A DNA stretch of 64,000 nt, taken from Acestrorhynchus altus (Eukaryota > Chordata > Actinopteri > Characiformes > Acestrorhynchidae). The notes under the pieces were generated by a model. The model was given only the letters and a program-made list of their open reading frames with translations. It was not told the DNA's origin and ran no database searches. This document shows positions 58,591-64,000 of the stretch, piece by piece. Made by a program: the position numbers and the translations under genes. Where the stretch lies: assembly GCA_034509495.1 (NCBI GenBank), contig CM067510.1:28837889-28901888 (forward strand), in the 5' to 3' direction. How positions within the stretch are numbered: position 1 is the stretch's first letter; each line of letters opens with the position of its first letter.

Positions 58591-59754
58591 GTCTGTATCT
58601 ATGCTTGTTCACTGTTGTCAATGACGCTGGACGGGGATGTCAGCCTGTTTTCTGATGCCATGCGTTGTCCTTGCAGCACTGTACTTGCCTGACTCTTAGG
58701 ACAATGCCACAGCTGCATTCTCCTACAGGGAGTTTATCTGAGAACAGATAAATCTCTTGGCCTGCAACAACCGCTTTTAACTCTTACACAGCACTCCCTT
58801 TCGCTAAATGACTGCCAGAAACATTCCATTAAGCCTGATTGGCTAGCTGGCTAGAAGACACTGAGGCCATCAGTAATGAGGAATGAGTAATGGAGTAATC
58901 TTTTGAGCAACTAGGCTGGATGCTAACCTGCTTCTCACTGACCGTGGTGTCAGTGAAGGTGGCTAGTGGTTAGTCTTAAAGGCCACTAGCTGCTGCGTGT
59001 CACACAGCCGCTTGGTGAGCTTGTGTAAACTGCATTTTCTGCTTTTTGCCTGCATGCCAAAGACTGTCCAGTGGTTCTGTAGCATGGTGACTGACTATAA
59101 TCAGAACAACCCGAAGTTCGCCCCAGGCTGCTTCTGGACCAAAACCACAGACTCAGCTCTGCTGCTGCACATTTCTTGATCGAGTAATTTACACTGTATC
59201 TGTTGTGCTTTGCTTTGTGATTGTGTGTGTTTGGTGTTTATATGTCCCTCATTTCCCCCATAATGTGTGGTGTGTGTTAGTGAGCTGATTTAGCCAAAGT
59301 GCTTGAAGGGCTGTAGACTCTTGTGTCTCTTGTTGGGGAGAAACTGGAGTGAAGTTGTGAGCTTCCACTAAAGCTCATTACACACACCGCACACTTGTCC
59401 AGGGCATGCTCACATGTGCCTTGCCTTACACACATAGCTGTTCCCTTGTCTGTTACCTTGTCGTAGACCATGTGGACCACTTTGTTTTGAATGATTCAAA
59501 GTTCTAGACCTCTAGATGTTCAGGAGGGTATAAACATTATTTTAGAGCAGAACAAAGACCCTGTGTGTCAACAGACCATATCTGCCCCAAACTAAGTTGA
59601 GGTCAAATCCACTTCAATAAGAATCAGAATGTACTTTTATTTTACCATTAACCCATTCATGTCTTCAAGTTTCTTTTAGTCTAAATGTTCTCTGCACTCC
59701 GAGCTGAGATTTTATTCATAATAACCCTAATTAGAAACCTGGCATTGCCATGCT
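58591..59754. other. Intron 6 sequence, nothing firm
   Basis: A 60-residue plus frame at 58997-59179 has normal-looking composition but no match I recognise and no convincing splice context. Confidence 0.4.
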
Positions 59755-60065
59755 CAGACTGGCAGGTTGGTTAAGCTGGTCAGCCAGCATATGGTGTTTT
59801 TTCTTAGTTTGTTGGTTTAACTGGTCTACAAGCAGGAGGAACCTGACCAAGCTAGACAGCTAGCATAATAAAGCTTTAGCAAGATGGTTGACCAGCATGA
59901 CCCTGTTGGACCAATAAGACCAGTATTACAAAGTATTTTCAAAATCAAATGCAGCATTCGTTTATCAGTATAAGATTTTTTTGTTTTTGGTCTGAATGAC
60001 CAGCTTTTCAACAACTTTGACTGTCAAAGACCATTTTAGACCATCCAAAACCATCTTGAGCTGAA
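59755..60065. repeat. Degenerate GACCAGCNTGA/CTGGTCAGCCAGC repeat
   Basis: Words ggttggttaagctggtcagc, accagcatgacc, aagaccattttagaccatcc and gaccagcttttcaac recur. It looks like an old minisatellite or a dispersed repeat. Confidence 0.55.
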
Positions 60066-60199
60066 TTTGTTTCAGGAGGGTTATTGTTACATTCTGTTTT
60101 TTGGGTCACATGGATTTATTTTTGAAATTCTAATGTAGTAAACATTCTTGTTTGATTCTGGAGTGTTTGAACACCTCGCTGAGAATAGTCCACCAGCCA

Positions 60200-60440
60200 G
60201 AAATATCCAGCCTACTGTCAGCACTGTTGAAAGACTACAAGATGACCAACATAAAGTGTGCAGCAACAGATGAGCTTCTGTCTCTGACTTTGCATCTACA
60301 AGATGGCGCGACTAGGTAGGAGTGGCTAATAGAGTGGACAGTGAGTGGATAAAGTGTTTAAACACTCTAGCAGCACTGCTGTGTTTGATCTACTCATTTC
60401 CAGTGCAACACACACTAACACACCACCTCCATGCCAGTGT
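60200..60440. repeat. Dispersed repeat of unnamed family
   Basis: Contains taggagtggctaatagagtg gacagtgagtgg, gtgtttaaacactctagcag and gcaacacacactaacacacc. The latter half matches 36995-37065. Confidence 0.6.
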
Positions 60441-60465
60441 CACAGCAGTGCTGTCACAGAGAGAT

Positions 60466-61195
60466 GTTGTCACAGAGCAGCTTTACAGAAATCAAAAATA
60501 AAAAGGTGAACAACACATGAAATAATGCGTAAAGATGTAAACCCCCCAGTGAGCCAAAGGGCGACAGTAACAAGGAAAACTCCCTCAGAGCTGGAGGAAG
60601 AAACCTTGTGAGGAACCAAACTCATAAGGGGATATCCGTCCTCCTTTGGTCAAACTACTTATACATAATTGATAAGGGGACACTGGACGACCACATGTCT
60701 GCTGTAATGCTTAGGTGTATAGAAGTAATGATAGTTTGATGGTGGACATAATAACAGTAGCAGCTAATTAGGGTCTGTGTAAATGTCTACCTAGTTGGTG
60801 ATGGCAGGTGGGCGGCTAGTCCAGGTCCAGTGGTCGGAAGGTGGGCAGCCAATGTGAAGGGGTGGCAGGGGAACTCGGAGTCAATCTCAGATGGGATAGG
60901 GGAGCTAAAGGCAAGCCTTTCATCAGCCTGGCCTGGTGAGTCATCATTAATTCAGAAAAGGGACAGAGATGAATTAGTTTGATGTTTAGAAAGAGAATAG
61001 AGAATGTAAACTTTACCAGAGTGTGGCGAGTGACTCCGGCAGATCTGACTATAACAGCCTAACTAAGAAGAGAACCAGAAGGTAGCATAAATATGGGAGC
61101 ATCCTGAAATATTGGCACCAAGCTGCGCCACCATAACAAACCTGAGTGATCACGTGAAGGAGTCTGACAACAGCACCAACATCCCAGATGGTGAA
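60466..61195 (-). mobile_element. LINE 3' tail, second copy of 25690-26706, with flipped internal module
   Basis: On the minus strand this matches 25980-26640: ccagaaggtagcataaatat gggagcatcctgaaa is the inverse of the segment at 26044-26090, and aactccctcagagctggagg aagaaacc is the inverse of 26545-26580. Between these the segment 60680-61064 matches 26102-26482 on the same strand instead. The 92-residue plus frame from 61112 is antisense to this tail. Confidence 0.85.
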
Positions 61196-61620
61196 GAACA
61201 GGGTGGAAGGAGGATAACAAAGTATGTAGAGAAACAGATGAACTACAGTTTATTATTCAAGGCTAGCACCATTTTTCCTAATGACAAAAATTCCATGAGT
61301 TCATGGGGAATCGAACATGAAAGGGTTAATTATGGTTGTATCAGTGAATGTTCACCCAATAACATTTTATTATGGTCTTCTCCATATTAATTGTGGATTA
61401 TGGTGATCTCCTGAACTCCTGAGAAAAATTAAAGCTGAACTGAATGACCTGAAGTGGATCTGACCTCCAGCTTGGTTCACTAGAGTGGTGTGTGTTCTTG
61501 ACCTATGTTTGTGTGAGCAGTAGTGGTCATTCCTGCCTCTGTGTGGAAGATTCCTGATCAGTCATTTACTGCGGTGAATAGAAGGCTCTAGAATGATCTG
61601 TATTCCAATTCATCAGCGTT
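61196..61620. other. Intron 6 end, nothing recognised
   Basis: No repeat identified before the exon 7 acceptor. Confidence 0.45.
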
Positions 61621-61643
61621 GCACTCTGATTTCTCCTGCCCAG

Positions 61644-61749
61644 GTTACGCCCCGGTCACTGGCATGTGCCACCCACTGAGGAGCTGCACGCTCAACCATG
61701 AGGATGGATTTTCATCAGCGTTTGTCGTAGCACATGAGACTGGCCATGT
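61644..61749 (+). CDS. adamts14: adamts14 exon 7 (zinc-binding motif, first part)
   Basis: This exon encodes GYAPVTGMCHPLRSCTLNHE then DGFSSAFVVAHETGHV. HETGH (first His at 61733-61735) is the first part of the reprolysin zinc signature HExxHxxGxxH, with the catalytic Glu inside it. The acceptor is tcctgcccag and the donor is gt|gtgagt; 106 nt, phase 1 in and phase 2 out. PLRSC rather than PVRSC supports ADAMTS14 over ADAMTS2 and ADAMTS3. All catalytic residues are intact. Confidence 0.97.
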
Positions 61750-62605
61750 GTGAGTATCTGCTTACTTACTGTTTTACTGCAAACACTTTTAATACAGGTG
61801 TGAGTGTTTTTGTGAAAGTCAGGCCTGGTTCAGACTGAGGTTTGATGTAGGGCTGAGTATCACCACTGATTTCCCCAATTCTATTTGATTTGCGATTCAG
61901 TTCTTTTCAGTATTGATTCATTTAGGTGTTCTTCACTTGACTGTAACAGGATTTTCAGCTCCACTAACTGCAGCACTGACATATCAAGTATATAACCTCT
62001 GGAAAGAGAATCTGATTTAAAAGATTGATCTTTAAATTTTAAAGATTTGATTTAAACGAATTGATATCTGATCTTTCAATTGAAGATCAATTTGAACAGA
62101 AATGAATTTTTAAGCCCCCTCCCTTCTGGACCTTCTGAATTGATTCAAGTTTAGCACAGTGGATTAAGGCAACAAACATATATCAAATATATAAAACTAA
62201 TCACCAGTCCACTGGGCAGCTGTGGCTTTGTGGTTAAGGAACCAGCATTGTGTTGATTCCCAGAACTGGCAGGACATGTCTGCAGTGCCTTTGAGCAAGT
62301 CACTTAACTCTGTGGATGAGGCTGCCCACCACTCTGGGCGTGTGTGCTCACTGCCCCCTAGTGTGTAAATTCACTGTTTCACTGTGTGGATAGGTTAAAT
62401 GTGGAAGAAATTCCCGCTGAGTGTTCCTTCACTTTTTATTATTTCACGTTTGATTAACTTTGATTCATTTTGAACCGACAGCCGTACAAAGACTGGTGTG
62501 GTATAGCGCCCTCCTCAGGCAATCAGTACACCCTGTAGCTCATGTGTAAAACGCCAGACTATCACTGTAAACCCAGTGATAAACGTGTATTTGTGTTGAT
62601 TCTAG
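61750..62605 (+). other. adamts14 intron 7 (856 bp), splits the zinc-binding motif
   Basis: The intron lies in phase 2 inside the Val codon between HETGH and LGMEH. It contains a SINE. Confidence 0.95.
62211..62440 (+). mobile_element. tRNA-derived SINE, copy 2
   Basis: Begins gggcagctgtggctttgtgg ttaagg (A-box-like) and has gtgttgattcccagaactgg (decayed B box). The body is cactctgggcgtgtgtgctc actgccccctagtgtgtaaa, shared in inverse with 13870-14105. The 3' tail is ataggttaaatgtggaagaa att. Confidence 0.8.
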
Positions 62606-62749
62606 GTTGGGTATGGAGCATGATGGTCAGGGGAACCGGTGTGGAGATGAGACCAGCATGGGCAGCATCATGGCTCCTCTGGTTCAGGCGGCATTCCACC
62701 GCTACCACTGGTCACGCTGCAGCAAGCAAGAGCTCAACCGCTACATCCA
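62606..62749 (+). CDS. adamts14: adamts14 exon 8 (third zinc ligand, Met-turn)
   Basis: This exon completes the zinc site as LGMEHDGQGNRCGDETSMGS, with the third zinc-binding His at 62619-62621, then IMAPLVQAAFHRYHWSRCSK and QELNRYI. The Met of SIMAP (62670-62672) is the Met-turn that underlies the active site in metzincins. The acceptor is gattctag and the donor is ca|gtaaga; 144 nt, phase 2 on both sides. The enzyme core therefore looks functional. The plus-strand open frame that starts at 62542 covers this exon in another frame and is a shadow. Confidence 0.97.
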
Positions 62750-63902
62750 GTAAGACCATGATGAGTCTGATCTGTAAGAGTGTTAAGACTTATTATAGAC
62801 TGCTCCTAGCCAGATCATCTTAATTTATGATGTTTAATCAAATATGGGGGCCATACATTATTGGATATTGAGTTGTTATTTAAAACAACAGTGTTAAAGA
62901 GTCTATATCATACATCAGCCTTTTCCTCTTTATTTGAATGTAAAGCAAAATGTAAACTTTGTTAATTATCTAAATATACATACAGGATTGGTTACTGGAT
63001 GAAGAATCAGCCTAATTCTCAACAACATAGTATTCTGAATGGAGATTCTCCACAAGCTTATATATTTGTGGGTTATATTATAGAAGGACTTTTATAATTA
63101 GTGAGCTCAGCTACTTTTACATTTTACATTGTGTAGTGAGCTCACCCCAAAGAACATTTGATCGTCATTTTAACCATATTGAGAGGTTATATAACCAAAC
63201 ACATAAAACTGAAATAAATGTCTTTTAAATTATTTGTAAAATATAATGAATAAGAACCCAATTTTATTATGAGGAAAAAGTTAGGACCCCCTATGCCCTA
63301 TTAGCTGGTATTCCATTCTTTTTCTAGGATGAAATGAGGATCTTGCTAGGACAGTCTAACCTGGCCATGTTAGCAGTTGATTTTAAATGTTCTCCAATAA
63401 TTGTTTTGAGATCTTTTTAAATCCCTTCCCAGAGTCATCTGCATCTACAATCTTCTTTCTGAAGACTATTATAGACTAATGTTTTCATTCTAAATAAAGA
63501 ACTGTTCCCCAGAATTTGACTTATTCAAAGTATTATTTATTTGACTACCTGTGATGAAGGGCATCGGTGTCTCTTAAACATAGGCTAGAAACCGATCCTA
63601 CATGAAAAGGCTTATTGTGTGGTGGTCTTTTCTGATAGAAGTGCTGAGGAGTATCCTTTTGATAATATGATACAGAAGTAAGAGCACTCCAGAGTGCATT
63701 TGTGTGCTTGGTGTTTTTTCTGTTTTCTGTTTTTTTCTGGCCCATTTAGACTGTGATACACAGAGAAAGAAAGGATGGAATTTCAAATAATCAAATATGA
63801 ATGTGGCAGCCGCATCTTGATGTGATGTGATGATGTGTGAGATGTGAGATGTGAGATGTGGTAAATTGTGTTTCTGATAAACCTTTTTGAATTTGTCCAC
63901 AG
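62750..63902 (+). other. adamts14 intron 8 (1.15 kb)
   Basis: From ca|gtaaga to the AG before SYDCLL. Mostly unassigned AT-rich sequence; a GATGTGA short tandem repeat lies at 63816-63862, 40 bp before the acceptor. Minus-strand frames here are shadows. Confidence 0.9.
63816..63862. repeat. GATGTGA short tandem repeat
   Basis: About six imperfect units of gatgtgatgtga and gagatgtgagatgt, close to the exon 9 acceptor. Confidence 0.85.
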
Positions 63903-64000
63903 CTCGTATGACTGTCTGCTGGATGACCCCTTTGAGCACAAGTGGCCTAAACTACCAGAGCTGCCGGGCATCAACTACTCCATGGATGAGCAGTGTCGGT
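63903..64000 (+). CDS. adamts14: adamts14 exon 9 (end of catalytic domain), cut by window end
   Basis: After the acceptor tttgtccacag the frame gives H (split codon) then SYDCLLDDPFEHKWPKLPEL and PGINYSMDEQCR. This is the C-terminal edge of the metalloprotease domain leading into the disintegrin-like region. PGINYSMDEQCR is shared by ADAMTS3 and ADAMTS14. The exon is open to the last base and its donor lies outside the window. The disintegrin-like domain, thrombospondin repeats, spacer and PLAC domain expected of this family must lie downstream. Confidence 0.95.

Larger units (their letters stand above)
54691..61643 (+). other. adamts14 intron 6 (7.0 kb)
   Basis: From the exon 6 donors to the AG before YAPVTG. 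Contains repeat families listed separately. The overlapping frames just after the donor (54700-55030) are intronic. Confidence 0.9.

Noticed and set aside
58997..59179. 60-residue frame with ordinary amino-acid composition
   Set aside because: No recognisable domain, no acceptor or donor in phase with the gene, and no repeat link; kept as unassigned intron sequence.
61112..61390. 92-residue plus-strand frame starting MAPSCATITN
   Set aside because: Its first half is antisense to the LINE tail repeated at 25980-26090; no splice or homology support.

Overview
The window is vertebrate, almost certainly teleost, genomic DNA. It has long introns with consensus GT-AG boundaries, dense (CA)n microsatellites, many decayed Tc1/mariner-like DNA transposons, LINE tails, a tRNA-derived SINE family and several minisatellite arrays. 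It contains one recognisable protein-coding gene, on the plus strand: the 5' half (exons 2 to about 9) of an ADAMTS2/3/14-type procollagen N-proteinase. The best match is adamts14. Exon 1, with the start codon and signal peptide, lies upstream of position 1 or was not recognised. The gene runs off the right end inside the region that follows the metalloprotease domain.

Gene layout: exon 2 (3775-4163) and exon 3 (31703-31859) encode the prodomain. Exon 4 (39481-39677) holds the furin site RKRR and the start of the catalytic domain. Exon 5 (49218-49301) and exon 6 (54534-54681, or 54690 with a second donor) continue it. Exon 7 (61644-61749) and exon 8 (62606-62749) share the zinc site HETGHVLGMEH across an intron and carry the Met-turn. 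Exon 9 (63903-64000) is cut by the window end. All phases agree and give an uninterrupted 440-codon reading frame. Intron 2 is 27.5 kb.

The introns hold the rest. Intron 2 carries a 3-kb minisatellite (22450-25470) with a 311-bp higher-order repeat. This array is interrupted by a nested cluster: a minus-strand LINE that is itself broken by a second LINE tail and by a solo LTR with a perfect 5-bp target duplication. A second solo LTR with a 5-bp duplication lies in intron 3, as does a 0.5-kb foldback structure. Introns 4 to 6 hold more minisatellites, two of them split by a LINE or a Tc1 element, several copies of one Tc1-like family, and two related LINE tails whose internal module lies in opposite orientations.

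I found no CRISPR array, bacterial operon, RNA gene other than SINEs, or complete transposase. Most open frames in the window are chance frames in repeats. I do not see a new multi-gene system. The observations most worth checking are the tandem donor in exon 6, the flipped module, the foldback, the nested insertions and the 311-bp repeat.
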